Shown one piece after another: positions 1 through 9,087 of a stretch of 64,000 bases of DNA. The stretch is from NCBI RefSeq assembly GCF_011308835.1, contig NZ_JAAOHY010000001.1, positions 930,001 to 994,000 of the forward strand, in the 5' to 3' direction. A program made the translations under genes and the position numbers. The notes under the pieces are model-generated. The model was not told the DNA's origin and did no database searches. It was given only the letters and a program-made list of their open reading frames with translations. Each line of letters opens with the position of its first letter. Positions within the stretch are counted from its first letter, which is position 1. This stretch comes from Paracoccus xiamenensis (GTDB lineage Bacteria > Pseudomonadota > Alphaproteobacteria > Rhodobacterales > Rhodobacteraceae).

Positions 1-19
1 TAGCCGCAAAGGAAACCGC

Positions 20-2107
20 ATGACCGACGCGATCCGCCTTGGCGCCGATATTGGCGGCACCTTCACCGATATCGCCCTTGAATGCCGGGGGCAGATGTTC
101 TCGACCAAAGTGCTGACGAATTACGCTGCCCCCGAACAGTCGATCCTGGACGGGATCGAGGTCGTGCTGCGCGACGCAGGCATCACGCCCGCCGATCTGG
201 ACATCGTCATCCACGGCACGACGCTGGCCACCAATGCGCTGATCGAACGGCGCGGCGCGCGCACGGCGCTGATCACGACCGAGGGGTTCCGGGACGTGAT
301 CGAGATGCGGACCGAAAACCGCTTTGAACAATATGACCTGAACCTCCGGCTGCCCACGCCGCTGATCCCGCGCGAGGACCGCTTTACCGTCGCGGGCCGC
401 ATCGGCGCGCAAGGGCAGGAATTGCAGCCGTTGGACGAAGTCGCACTGGAAGAACTGGCCGACCGCATCGCAGCCGAAGGTTTCGGCGCCGTCGCCATCG
501 GCTTCATCCATTCCTACATGAACCCCGCACATGAACGCCGCGCCCGCGAAATCATCGCCGAGAAGGTCGCCGTGCCGATCTCGATCTCAAGCGAGGTTTC
601 GCCGCAGATGCGCGAGTTTGAGCGCTTCAACACCGTCTGCGCCAACGCCTATGTCCGCCCGCAGATGCAGGATTATCTGACCCGCTTGCAGGTGCGGTTG
701 AAGGAGATGGGGGCGGATTGCCCGGTCTTCATGATCCATTCCGGCGGCGGGCTGATCGGCGTCGACACTGCCGCCGAATTCCCGGTGCGGCTGGTCGAAT
801 CCGGCCCGGCAGGGGGCGCGATCTTTGCCGCCGACGTCGCGCAGCGTTTCGGGCTGGAAAAAGTCGTCAGCTATGACATGGGCGGCACCACCGCCAAGAT
901 CTGCCTGATCGAGGATTTCGCACCGAAAACCGCCCGCACCTTCGAAGTCGCGCGCACCTATCGCTTCTGCAAGGGTTCTGGCATGCCGATTTCTATCCCG
1001 GTGATCGAGATGATCGAGATCGGGGCAGGGGGCGGGTCCATTGCCTGGGTCGATGCCATGGGCCGCATCCAGACTGGCCCGGAATCGGCGGCCTCGGAAC
1101 CCGGTCCAGCCTGCTATCAGCGGGGAGGAGAGAAGCCCGCGATCACCGATGCCGATCTGGCGCTTGGCAAACTGGATCCCGACAATTTCGCCGGCGGCGC
1201 GATCCGGCTGTCGATGGCCAATGCCGAAGGCGCCATCTCGCGCGATGTGGGCACACGACTCAGCCTGCCGGTCGAGGCCGCAGCCTTCGGTATTGTCGAG
1301 GTGGTGGATGAAAACATGGCCAATGCCGCGCGCGTCCATGCGGTGGAAAACGGCAAGAATATCTCGGACAATATCATGATCGCCTTTGGCGGCGCGGCCC
1401 CGCTGCATGCCGCACGACTGTGCGAGAAGCTGGGGATCGACCAATGCCTGGTGCCGCCGGGCGCGGGCGTGGGCTCGGCCATCGGCTTTCTGAAAGCCCC
1501 CTTCGGTTATGAGGCGCTGATTTCGCAGGTGGTGCGGCTGTCGGATTTCGACGCGGACCGCATCAACGCGCTGCTGGCCGATCTGACCGACACCGCCGAA
1601 GGTTTCGTCCGCGAAGGCAGCAAGGGCGCGATCCAGCGCGAAGCCACCGCCTTCATGCGCTATGTCGGGCAGGGCTGGGAAATCCCGGTGCTGCTGCCGG
1701 ACCGGCCTTTCACATCGGCCGATGCGGATTGGCTGCGCGACAGTTTCCGCGCCGCCTATGCCCGCTTCTTCGGGCGCGCCATCGACGGCCTGGACGGGCT
1801 GGAGATCGAGATCGTGACCTTCTCGGTCAAGGCGCAGGACGAACGAGCCGCGCCCGATCCCCACCGCATCACCCTTGGCGAGATTGGCAAGTTCAACGGC
1901 GTCCTGCGCGAGGTGTTCGACCCCGCGCAGGGGCGGATGGTGGCGTCCTCGATCATTGAGCGCGCCGGTCTGCCCCCCGGTGCGCGCGTCAGCGGCCCCG
2001 CGATCATCACCGAACGCGAAACCTCGACCGTTGTGACCTCGCCCTTCGACGTCGTGATGCAAAGCGACGGATCGCTTCTTCTGACCCGCAAGGAGGCCCA
2101 GCCATGA
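20..2107 (+). CDS. hyuA: Hydantoinase/5-oxoprolinase subunit A family protein
   Basis: ATP-dependent ring-opening amidohydrolase subunit of the HyuA/OplA family (N-methylhydantoinase, 5-oxoprolinase, acetone carboxylase relatives); cytosolic. The 695-residue protein starts with the family's ASKHA-type phosphate motif, GADIGGTFTDI at residues 8-18, followed by the Hydant_A_N domain (about 8-190), the hydantoinase_A core (about 200-500, with YDMGGTTAK near 288) and a C-terminal domain. The start ATG follows AAAGGAAA at normal distance. It overlaps hyuB by ATGA, so the two subunits are probably made together. Substrate cannot be read from sequence: hydantoins, 5-oxoproline or another cyclic amide are all possible. 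Family assignment is firm. Confidence 0.93.
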   Translation: MTDAIRLGADIGGTFTDIALECRGQMFSTKVLTNYAAPEQSILDGIEVVLRDAGITPADLDIVIHGTTLATNALIERRGARTALITTEGFRDVIEMRTENRFEQYDLNLRLPTPLIPREDRFTVAGRIGAQGQELQPLDEVALEELADRIAAEGFGAVAIGFIHSYMNPAHERRAREIIAEKVAVPISISSEVSPQMREFERFNTVCANAYVRPQMQDYLTRLQVRLKEMGADCPVFMIHSGGGLIGVDTAAEFPVRLVESGPAGGAIFAADVAQRFGLEKVVSYDMGGTTAKICLIEDFAPKTARTFEVARTYRFCKGSGMPISIPVIEMIEIGAGGGSIAWVDAMGRIQTGPESAASEPGPACYQRGGEKPAITDADLALGKLDPDNFAGGAIRLSMANAEGAISRDVGTRLSLPVEAAAFGIVEVVDENMANAARVHAVENGKNISDNIMIAFGGAAPLHAARLCEKLGIDQCLVPPGAGVGSAIGFLKAPFGYEALISQVVRLSDFDADRINALLADLTDTAEGFVREGSKGAIQREATAFMRYVGQGWEIPVLLPDRPFTSADADWLRDSFRAAYARFFGRAIDGLDGLEIEIVTFSVKAQDERAAPDPHRITLGEIGKFNGVLREVFDPAQGRMVASSIIERAGLPPGARVSGPAIITERETSTVVTSPFDVVMQSDGSLLLTRKEAQP

Positions 2108-3738
2108 GAGACGCACCGGCAGAAGCCACTCTGGAAATCCGCATGCAGGTGATGTGGAACCGACTGATCTCGGTCGTCGAGGAGCAGGCGATGACGCTGC
2201 TGCGCACGGCCTTTTCGACATCCGTGCGAGAGGCCGGCGACCTGTCGGCGGGCGTCTTCGACCCGCAGGGGCGGATGCTGGCCCAGGCCGTCACCGGCAC
2301 GCCCGGCCATGTCAACACAATGGCCGAGGCGGTCGGCAACTTCATGGCTGAAATCCCGCGCGATCAGATGTTTCCGGGCGATACCTATGTCACCAACGAC
2401 CCTTGGCTGGGAACCGGGCATCTGCATGACATCACCATGGTCTCACCCAGCTTCAAGGGCGAAAATCTGGTCGGCTTCTTCGCCTGCACCGCCCATGTCG
2501 TCGATGTCGGCGGGCGCGGTTTCGGGGCGGATGGGAAATCCGTCTATGAGGAAGGCATCCAGATCCCGATCATGAAATTCGCCGAAAAGGGCGAGGTGAA
2601 CCGCGACCTGATCCGCATCCTGCGCGCCAATATCCGCGAGCCCAATCAGGTGATCGGGGACTTCTATTCGCTGGCCGCCTGCAACGATGTCGGCCACCGC
2701 CGCCTGATCGAGATGATGGAGGAGATCGGGCTGGACAGCCTCGACAAGCTGGGGGCCTTCATCTTCTCGCGCACCCGTGCGGCCACGCTGGAACGCATCG
2801 CGACGCTGCCTGAAGGTGCATGGGAAAACGAATTGACCGTCGACGGCTATGACGATCCCGTCCACCTGAAGGCGCGGCTGGAAACGCGCGGCGAGACGGT
2901 GAATGTCGATTTCACCGGCAGCGATCCGGTCAGCCGCTGGGGCATCAACGTGCCGATCATCTATACCAAGGCCTATGCCTGCTATGCGATGAAATGCGTG
3001 ATCGCGCCCGATATTCCCAACAACTGGGCCTCGTTGGAGCCGTTCACGGTATCCTCGCCAGTGAATATCCTGAACGCGCAGCGCCCCGCCCCGGTCAGTC
3101 TGCGCCACGTCTTTGGCCATATGGTTCCCGATCTGGTGCTGGGGGCGCTTGCGCAGGCACTGCCGGGTCAGATCCTGGCCGAGGGGGCAGGGGCGCTGTG
3201 GAACATCCATATTTCTGCCCGACCGCTGCCGGGGGCAGAAGGGCGCAGCGCCGAAATCCTGATGTTCAATTCCGGCGGCATGGGTGCGCGGCCGGAACTG
3301 GATGGGTTGTCGGCCACGGCCTTCCCCTCGGGCGTGATGACCATGCCGATCGAGGCGACCGAGCAGACCGGCCCCATCGTCATCTGGCGCAAGGAGCTGC
3401 GCCCCGATTCCGCCGGCGACGGCGAATATCGCGGAGGCTTGGGGCAGGTGATCGAGATCGCCGCCGCCGAGGGTCACCAGTTTGATTTCTCGGCCATGTT
3501 CGACCGCATCGTCAATGCCCCGCGCGGACGCAATGGCGGGCAGAACGGCAAACCCGGCGCGGCCCGGCTGGACGATGGCACGCAGATGCGGCCGAAGGGC
3601 TGGCAGCATGTTCCGCCCGGCCGCAGGCTGGTGCTGGAGCTGCCCGGCGGTGGCGGCTACGGCGACCCCGCGCGGCGCAGCAACGCGGCACGGTCAAATG
3701 ATGTCTCAAAAGGTTATGTGACGGAGGACGGGCAATGA
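2104..3738 (+). CDS. hyuB: Hydantoinase/5-oxoprolinase subunit B family protein
   Basis: Partner subunit of the preceding protein. HyuB proteins pair with HyuA to hydrolyse a cyclic amide with ATP. The 544-residue length and motifs are typical: the VVEEQAMTLLRTAFSTSVREAGDLS-like N-terminal region (residues 20-45), a DPWLGTGHLHDIT segment near 99-111, and a Gly-rich C-terminus ending in LPGGGGYGDP. The start overlaps the hyuA stop (ATGA) and its own stop overlaps the next ATG in the same way, so all four genes from 20 to 5773 are read as one operon. Known family, substrate unknown. Confidence 0.93.
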   Translation: MRDAPAEATLEIRMQVMWNRLISVVEEQAMTLLRTAFSTSVREAGDLSAGVFDPQGRMLAQAVTGTPGHVNTMAEAVGNFMAEIPRDQMFPGDTYVTNDPWLGTGHLHDITMVSPSFKGENLVGFFACTAHVVDVGGRGFGADGKSVYEEGIQIPIMKFAEKGEVNRDLIRILRANIREPNQVIGDFYSLAACNDVGHRRLIEMMEEIGLDSLDKLGAFIFSRTRAATLERIATLPEGAWENELTVDGYDDPVHLKARLETRGETVNVDFTGSDPVSRWGINVPIIYTKAYACYAMKCVIAPDIPNNWASLEPFTVSSPVNILNAQRPAPVSLRHVFGHMVPDLVLGALAQALPGQILAEGAGALWNIHISARPLPGAEGRSAEILMFNSGGMGARPELDGLSATAFPSGVMTMPIEATEQTGPIVIWRKELRPDSAGDGEYRGGLGQVIEIAAAEGHQFDFSAMFDRIVNAPRGRNGGQNGKPGAARLDDGTQMRPKGWQHVPPGRRLVLELPGGGGYGDPARRSNAARSNDVSKGYVTEDGQ

Positions 3739-4958
3739 GCTATGTCGCAACACGGCTTTCGGTGGTGAAGCCTTCGGCCTCGATGGCGGCGTCGCAGGCG
3801 GCGAAGGCGCTGGCGGCAGCCGGGGTGGATGTGATCGACCTCGGGCTGGGGGAGCCGGATTTTCCGACGCCTGCGCATATCTCGGAAGCCAGCTATCGCG
3901 CCGCACTGGCGGGTGAGACGCTGTATACGGCATCTGCCGGGACGCTGGCCCTGCGGCAGGCGGTGGCAGACAAGTTCCGGCGCGAGAACGGCCTTGATTG
4001 TGGCCCCGACAATATCGTCGTTGCCAATGGCGCCAAGCAGATCATCTTCAACGCCCTGCTGGCGACGCTGAACGAAGGTGACGAGGTAATCCTGCCCGCC
4101 CCCTATTTCGTCAGCTATCCCGAGATGGTGAAGCTGCTGGGCGGCGTGCCGGTCATGCCGCTTTGCACGGCCGAAGCGGGCTTTCGCCTGACCCCCGAGG
4201 TGCTGCGCGCAGCGCTGACCCCGGCCTCGAAATGGCTGTTCCTGAACGCCCCCGGCAACCCCTCGGGCGCGGTTTACAGCCGCGAGGAGATGCAGGCGCT
4301 TGGCGCGGTGCTGGCGGATTTCCCGCAGGTGCTGATCCTGTCGGACGAGATCTATGAACATATCATCTTCGACGGTCGCGAATTTGTCAGCTTCGGGCAG
4401 GCCTGCCCGGAATTGCGCGACCGCACGCTGATCGTGAATGGCGTCGCCAAGGCCTATGCCATGACCGGCTGGCGGGTGGGCTATGCGGCGGGGCCTGCGC
4501 CGCTGATCAAGGCCATGACCACGGTGCAAAGCCAAAGCTGCACCTCGGTCGCGGCCCCGATGCAGGCGGCGGCGCTGGCAGCGCTGAGTGGCCCGCAGGA
4601 TTGCGTGGCCCAGTTTCGCGAGGCCTTCCAGCGTCGCCGCGATCTGGTGGTCGACGGCATCGCGCAGATCGAGGGGCTGACCTTGCCCGCGCCAGAAGGT
4701 GCCTTCTATGCCTATATCGGCTGCGCCGATCTGATCGGGCGGCGCACGCCGCAGGGCAAGCTGCTGGAAACCGACCGCGACGTCTCGGATTACCTTCTGG
4801 CGGAAGCTCATGTAGGTTCGGTCCCCGGATCGGCTTACGGCCTGTCGCCCTTCTTTCGCATCTCGACCGCCACGTCGGACGAGGTGCTGACCGAGGCAGT
4901 GGCGCGCATCGGCCGCGCCGTCGCCGTACTTGAACCTGCCGAGGAGACCACTGCATGA
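3735..4958 (+). CDS. Class I/II PLP-dependent aminotransferase (aspartate-aminotransferase-like)
   Basis: 407-residue fold-type I aminotransferase. Visible marks: GLGEPDFPTP near residue 38, YTASAGTLALRQAV near 63, APGNPSGAVY near 173, LSDEIYEHIIF near 202, and the PLP-lysine segment GVAKAYAMTGWRVGYA near 237-252. It resembles aspartate/aromatic aminotransferases of subgroup I-gamma. Coupled by ATGA overlaps to hyuB upstream and the SDR gene downstream, suggesting it transaminates an amino acid released by the HyuAB reaction, or feeds it (inference). The exact amino donor is not readable from sequence. Confidence 0.9.
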   Translation: MSYVATRLSVVKPSASMAASQAAKALAAAGVDVIDLGLGEPDFPTPAHISEASYRAALAGETLYTASAGTLALRQAVADKFRRENGLDCGPDNIVVANGAKQIIFNALLATLNEGDEVILPAPYFVSYPEMVKLLGGVPVMPLCTAEAGFRLTPEVLRAALTPASKWLFLNAPGNPSGAVYSREEMQALGAVLADFPQVLILSDEIYEHIIFDGREFVSFGQACPELRDRTLIVNGVAKAYAMTGWRVGYAAGPAPLIKAMTTVQSQSCTSVAAPMQAAALAALSGPQDCVAQFREAFQRRRDLVVDGIAQIEGLTLPAPEGAFYAYIGCADLIGRRTPQGKLLETDRDVSDYLLAEAHVGSVPGSAYGLSPFFRISTATSDEVLTEAVARIGRAVAVLEPAEETTA

Positions 4959-5773
4959 GCCCCCGTTTCGACACCATCCTGATCACGGGCGCCGCCGGCC
5001 GCCTTGGAACCGAGCTGCGCCGGGGCCTTGCGCCGCTGGCCCGCAAGCTGCGCCTGGCCGATGTCGCCCCAGTCACGGATCCCAAGCCGAACGAGGAAGT
5101 GCTGACCTTCGATCTGGCCGATATGGACGCGGTGATGGCCGCCTGCGAAGGCGTCGACGCCATCGTCCATTTCGGCGGCGCCCCGCATGAACGGCCCTGG
5201 CACGAGGTTCTGAACGCCAATATCCGCGGCAGCTATCACATCTATGAGGGCGCGCGGAAACATGGCGTGCCACGGGTGATCTATGCGTCCTCGGTCCACG
5301 CGATCGGCTATCACGATCTGGAAACCCATATCGACGCCGCCGCCGCGCACCGGCCGGACAGTCTTTACGGGCTGTCGAAGTGCTTTGTCGAGGATCTGGG
5401 CCGGCTCTACTGGGACAAGTTCGGGATAGAGAGCGTGATGCTGCGCATCTTCTCCTCCTTCCCGGAACCGGCGGATCGCAGGATGCTGTGGTCGTGGCTG
5501 TCCTTCGACGATTGCGTCCGGCTGGTGACCGCCGCACTGACCGCGCCGCGGGTGGGCTTCACGGTCAGCTTCGGGATCTCTGACAACACGGTTAAGCCGG
5601 TCGACAACCGTCTGGCGGGACATCTGGGCTATCACCCCAAGGACAATACCGAACGCTTCCGCAGCGCGATGGAGGCCCGCACCGACACCCCCGATCCGCG
5701 CGCGCCGGCGGTTCGCTGCCTTGGCGGCTGGTTCGTCGATATCGGGCACCCGGATGATGAAAAGCAGGAATAG
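4955..5773 (+). CDS. NAD-dependent epimerase/dehydratase family protein, uronate-dehydrogenase-like
   Basis: 272-residue extended SDR. The nucleotide-binding motif TGAAGRLGTE lies at residues 10-19, the catalytic YGLSK (YxxxK) near 142, and Ser of ASSVHAIGYH near 112. Length and the YGLSKCF segment match uronate dehydrogenases (Udh), which oxidise D-galacturonate or D-glucuronate to the aldarolactone with NAD+. Uronate specificity is an inference, since other small epimerase/dehydratases share these motifs. Last gene of the operon; its ATG overlaps the aminotransferase stop. Two hairpins with T-runs follow within 90 bp. Confidence 0.8.
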   Translation: MSPRFDTILITGAAGRLGTELRRGLAPLARKLRLADVAPVTDPKPNEEVLTFDLADMDAVMAACEGVDAIVHFGGAPHERPWHEVLNANIRGSYHIYEGARKHGVPRVIYASSVHAIGYHDLETHIDAAAAHRPDSLYGLSKCFVEDLGRLYWDKFGIESVMLRIFSSFPEPADRRMLWSWLSFDDCVRLVTAALTAPRVGFTVSFGISDNTVKPVDNRLAGHLGYHPKDNTERFRSAMEARTDTPDPRAPAVRCLGGWFVDIGHPDDEKQE

Positions 5774-5801
5774 ATAGGCGCTCTGCCTTTCGACCGGACC
5801 G

Positions 5802-5820
5802 ACCGCCTGCCGGCGGTTTT
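5802..5820 (+). terminator. Rho-independent terminator 1 of the hyuAB operon
   Basis: Hairpin ACCGCC-TGCC-GGCGGT followed directly by TTT, 29 bases after the stop of the SDR gene. Short but GC-rich; probably acts together with the next hairpin. Confidence 0.6.
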
Positions 5821-5836
5821 CCCATAGCGACCATCA

Positions 5837-5858
5837 GCCCCGCTCAGGCGGGGCTTTT
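5837..5858 (+). terminator. Rho-independent terminator 2 of the hyuAB operon
   Basis: Perfect 7-bp stem GCCCCGC / GCGGGGC with a TCAG loop followed by TTTT. It is the stronger of two tandem terminators and also separates the operon from the opposing tRNA-Ser gene. Confidence 0.75.
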
Positions 5859-5969
5859 CCTGTGTCCGGGCGTTTGTCTGCGGATCTTTTCAGTTCTGGT
5901 GCAGGACTGTAGCGTACACAGCACGCAAATTCCGCGCCCGTGGAATTCGCCAGAAAAACCAAGGAAAGG

Positions 5970-6059
5970 TGGCGGAGACGAAGGGATTCGAACCCTCGAT
6001 ACCGTTCCCGGTATGCACCCTTAGCAGGGGTGTGCCTTCGACCACTCGGCCACGTCTCC
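5970..6059 (-). tRNA. tRNA-Ser(GCT)
   Basis: 90-nt tRNA on the minus strand. Acceptor stem GGAGACG / CGTCTCC, discriminator G and encoded CCA at 5970-5972. The anticodon loop reads CTGCTAA with anticodon GCT, and a long variable arm (CATACCGGGAACGGTATCG region) marks a class II, serine tRNA. The T-arm GGTTCGAATCC is intact. It reads AGC/AGT codons. Confidence 0.96.
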
Positions 6060-6125
6060 GTCGACGCGTTTAGCAGCGCAAGCGGGGGGGTCACAAGCGG
6101 AAAATGGCGGTTTTCGAACGGATAT

Positions 6126-6995
6126 TTACGCCACCCGGATCAGCAGCGCCACACCCGCCACGATCAACCCCATGCCCAGCAGTTGGCGTGGCTGGACGCC
6201 TTCGCGAAACAGGCGCGCGGACAGGAACTGTGCGAAGAGCACCTCGATCAGCGCCAATGTGCGCACATTGGCGGCCGCAGTCAGCGCGAAGCCGATGAAC
6301 CAGAACAGCGACGCAAAGGCGCCAAGCGCACCCGCAAGCAGCGAGACCCGCCAGCTGCGGGCGATGGCCCCCAGCGTATGCGGCTCGCGCAGGGCCAGCC
6401 ACAGAACCATCGCCACCGATTGCATCGCCAATGAAATTACCAGCACCACCGCGGCACGCAGCAGCGCGCTGCCCTCGGGCAAGGCCAGGATCGCGCCGCG
6501 AAAGCCGACAGCTGACAATCCGAACAACGCCCCCGCCACGATTCCCGTCGCAACTGTTGCTGTGCGGGCGCGCCGCCAATCGGCGCCCGACATCAGCACC
6601 ACGCCCAAGACCGCAAGCGAGATTGCAGCCAGCCGTGGCAGGCCGAGCGGCTCTGCCAGAAGCAGCGCCCCGAAGATGGCAAGGGTCACCGGCTCGGTCT
6701 TCATCAATGCGGTGGCCACGCCAAAGCTCTGGCCGCGCATGGTCACCAGCATGAAGGCGGTTGCGGCGATCTGGGCGCTGCCGCCAAGCGCGGCCCAGGC
6801 AAGGGTTCGCGCCCCCACCGCCGGCAGGGGCGTCTGCCACGCCAGCACTGCCAGGAACAGCGCGGCGAAGGGCAGGCCGAAGATGAAGCGAACGGCGGTC
6901 GCGCCGATGGTGCCGATCTGGCCTGTCAGTCCCGCCTGCGCGGCATTGCGGCCGGTCTGGGCCGCCGCCGCGATCAGGGTGGCGAGGATCCACAT
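6126..6995 (-). CDS. EamA/DMT family transporter
   Basis: 289-residue integral membrane protein with about ten hydrophobic segments arranged as two EamA repeats (roughly 5-135 and 145-285), the architecture of drug/metabolite exporters. It starts at the ATG two bases after the hemE stop (TAG-CC-ATG), so hemE and this gene are probably co-transcribed. A longer in-frame reading extends into hemE and is rejected because its added residues are soluble and Arg/Gly-rich. Substrate unknown; family members export amino acids, purines or other metabolites. A link to haem precursors is suggested only by position. Confidence 0.85.
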   Translation of the reverse strand: MWILATLIAAAAQTGRNAAQAGLTGQIGTIGATAVRFIFGLPFAALFLAVLAWQTPLPAVGARTLAWAALGGSAQIAATAFMLVTMRGQSFGVATALMKTEPVTLAIFGALLLAEPLGLPRLAAISLAVLGVVLMSGADWRRARTATVATGIVAGALFGLSAVGFRGAILALPEGSALLRAAVVLVISLAMQSVAMVLWLALREPHTLGAIARSWRVSLLAGALGAFASLFWFIGFALTAAANVRTLALIEVLFAQFLSARLFREGVQPRQLLGMGLIVAGVALLIRVA

Positions 6996-6997
6996 GG

Positions 6998-8026
6998 CTA
7001 GCCCTTGCGAACGGTCTCGATCATCAGGGCGACGTGGTCGGGATCCGCGTCCGGCGTGATCCCGTGGCCGAGATTGAAGATATGCGGACCACCGCGGAAG
7101 GCCTCGACGATGCGGCGCGTTTCCGACACCAACTCGGCCCCGCCCGTGACCATATGCCGCGGGTCGAGATTGCCCTGAACGCAGCCGTCCCGCTGCACAT
7201 GGGCCGCTGCCCATGCCGCGTCAACGGAATTGTCGATGGCCACCGCATCCGCTCCGGTCGCGCGGGCGAAACCTTCATAGCGGGGGCCGGCCTCGCGCGG
7301 GAAGGCGATGACGGGGATGCCCGGATGGCGGGCCTTCAGGGCCGCGATGATGCGGGTGGCGGGGGCCAGGGCGAAATCGTCGAAATCCTGCCCCTTCAGG
7401 CTGCCCGCCCAGCTGTCGAACAGTTTTACGACCTCGGCCCCGGCGTCGATCTGGGCCGAGAGATATTCGATGGTGGCATCGGTGATCCGGTCGATCAGCG
7501 CCGAAAATGCCGCGCGATCAGCGGCTTTCATCGCATGGGCCGGGCCTTGGTCCTTGGTGCCACGACCGGCGACCATATAGGTGGCGACGGTCCAGGGCGC
7601 ACCGGCAAAACCGATCAGCGTCGTCTCGCGCGGTAGTTCGCGCGACAGGATCCGCAGGGTTTCATAGACTGGCGACAGCGTCTCGTGGATCGCATCGACG
7701 GGCTTCAGGGCGGCCACACCCGCCGCATCGGTGATCGTCGACAGCCGCGGGCCTTCGCCGGTGACAAACCACAAATCGGCGCCAAGTGCCTGCGGAACAA
7801 GCAGAATATCGGCGAACAGGATGGCCGCGTCGAAGCCGTAACGGCGGATCGGCTGCAAGGTCACCTCGGCCGCCAGATCGGGGGTGTAGCACAGCGACAG
7901 GAAGTCACCCGCCTGCGCCCGCGTGGCGCGGTATTCGGGCAGATAACGCCCGGCCTGACGCATCATCCAGATCGGGGGGGTGGGCAGGGTCTCGCCCGCC
8001 AGGGCGCGCAGGATCGTCTTGGTCAT
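6998..8026 (-). CDS. hemE: Uroporphyrinogen decarboxylase
   Basis: Cytosolic enzyme removing four carboxyl groups from uroporphyrinogen III to give coproporphyrinogen III in haem and bacteriochlorophyll synthesis. The 342-residue length is standard. Family signatures are present: [17 protein letters not shown] at residues 17-33 (substrate-binding Arg residues) and [16 protein letters not shown] near 67-82. It is divergent from hemC across 76 bp, which gives a shared control region for two consecutive haem-pathway steps. The ATG has a GGAGAC ribosome-binding site (ggtctcc on the plus strand). Confidence 0.97.
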   Translation of the reverse strand: MTKTILRALAGETLPTPPIWMMRQAGRYLPEYRATRAQAGDFLSLCYTPDLAAEVTLQPIRRYGFDAAILFADILLVPQALGADLWFVTGEGPRLSTITDAAGVAALKPVDAIHETLSPVYETLRILSRELPRETTLIGFAGAPWTVATYMVAGRGTKDQGPAHAMKAADRAAFSALIDRITDATIEYLSAQIDAGAEVVKLFDSWAGSLKGQDFDDFALAPATRIIAALKARHPGIPVIAFPREAGPRYEGFARATGADAVAIDNSVDAAWAAAHVQRDGCVQGNLDPRHMVTGGAELVSETRRIVEAFRGGPHIFNLGHGITPDADPDHVALMIETVRKG

Positions 8027-8067
8027 CGCGGTCTCCTTCGCGGCCTTTCACCGCAGGGGCCTGCCCA

Positions 8068-8096
8068 TTGTCAAGTCTTCGCAGCGTCGCTATGCC
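8068..8096 (+). promoter_or_regulatory. Candidate sigma-70 promoter of hemC
   Basis: TTGTCA at 8068-8073, a 17-base spacer and TATGCC at 8091-8096. Seven bases after the -10 is position 8103, the A of the hemC ATG, and no ribosome-binding site lies between. This would give a leaderless hemC transcript. Read from sequence only. Confidence 0.45.
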
Positions 8097-8102
8097 TTCC
8101 GC

Positions 8103-9080
8103 ATGACACAATGGCCGACCCCTGAGAGCACCCTGAAAATCGGCACGCGCGGCTCGCCTCTGGCGCTGGCGCAGGCTTACGAGACGCGCGACCGGCTGAT
8201 GCTGGCCCATGGCCTGCCCGAGGACGCGTTCGAGGTCGTGGTTATCAAGACCACCGGCGACCGCATTCTGGACAGACCGCTGAAGGAAATCGGCGGCAAG
8301 GGCCTGTTCACCCGCGAGATCGAGGACGCGCTGCTGGACGGCGACATCGACATTGCGGTGCATTCGATGAAGGACATGCCGGTCCTGCAACCCGACGGGC
8401 TGGTGATTGATTGCTATCTGCCCCGGCAGGACGTGCGCGATGCCTTCGTCAGCCCGGATTTCGCCACGATTGCGGATCTGCCGCAGGGGGCGGTGGTTGG
8501 CAGCTCCAGCCTGCGCCGACGCGCACAATTGGCGCATTGCCGGCCCGATCTGGTGCTGGTCGAGTTTCGCGGCAACGTCCAGACACGGATGCAGAAACTG
8601 GCGGACGGGGTGGCGCAGGCGACATTCCTTGCCATGGCCGGGCTAACCCGGCTGGGGCGGTTGGACGTGGTCCGCAGCGAGATCTCCACCGACGAGATGC
8701 TGCCCGCCGTGGCCCAGGGCGCCATCGGCATCGAACGCCGCCGCGACGATGCCCGCACCGGCCCCTTGCTGGCGGCGATCAATGACGCCGACACCACGTT
8801 GCGCATCAATGCCGAACGCGCCTTTCTGGCCCGGCTTGACGGGTCCTGCCAGACCCCCATCGCCGGGCTGGCCGAATTACGCGGCGATATCCTGACCCTG
8901 CGGGGCGAGATCATCATGCCCGACGGCTCGGCCGTGTTCGCGGGCCGCCGTGAGGGGCTGGCGTCAGACGGTGCGGATATGGGCCGCGATCTGGCTGATG
9001 AGTTGCGCGCCCGTGCACCGGCCGAGTTTTTCGACCTGTTCGGCACCTCGGGCGAGCGTGGCTCGCCCCCGTTGAAGTAA
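8103..9080 (+). CDS. hemC: Hydroxymethylbilane synthase (porphobilinogen deaminase)
   Basis: Polymerises four porphobilinogens into hydroxymethylbilane. 325 residues from the ATG at 8103; longer in-frame readings run into the hemE promoter and are not supported. The N-terminal LKIGTRGSPLALAQA motif (about residues 11-25) and the dipyrromethane-cofactor Cys in LARLDGSCQTPIAG (near 240) are present, as are the KTTGDRI and GGKGLFTREIE segments. There is no ribosome-binding site before the ATG (see the candidate leaderless promoter). A TetR gene follows after 7 bp. Confidence 0.96.
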   Translation: MTQWPTPESTLKIGTRGSPLALAQAYETRDRLMLAHGLPEDAFEVVVIKTTGDRILDRPLKEIGGKGLFTREIEDALLDGDIDIAVHSMKDMPVLQPDGLVIDCYLPRQDVRDAFVSPDFATIADLPQGAVVGSSSLRRRAQLAHCRPDLVLVEFRGNVQTRMQKLADGVAQATFLAMAGLTRLGRLDVVRSEISTDEMLPAVAQGAIGIERRRDDARTGPLLAAINDADTTLRINAERAFLARLDGSCQTPIAGLAELRGDILTLRGEIIMPDGSAVFAGRREGLASDGADMGRDLADELRARAPAEFFDLFGTSGERGSPPLK

Positions 9081-9087
9081 GCCCGCC

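Noticed and set aside
587..2221. 544-codon minus-strand reading frame opposite hyuA
   Set aside because: Arg/Gly/Ala-rich composition with no family motifs, fully antisense to a clear gene; a by-product of high GC. The same applies to long frames at 9737-11521, 11331-13295, 40639-43074 and 56118-58043.
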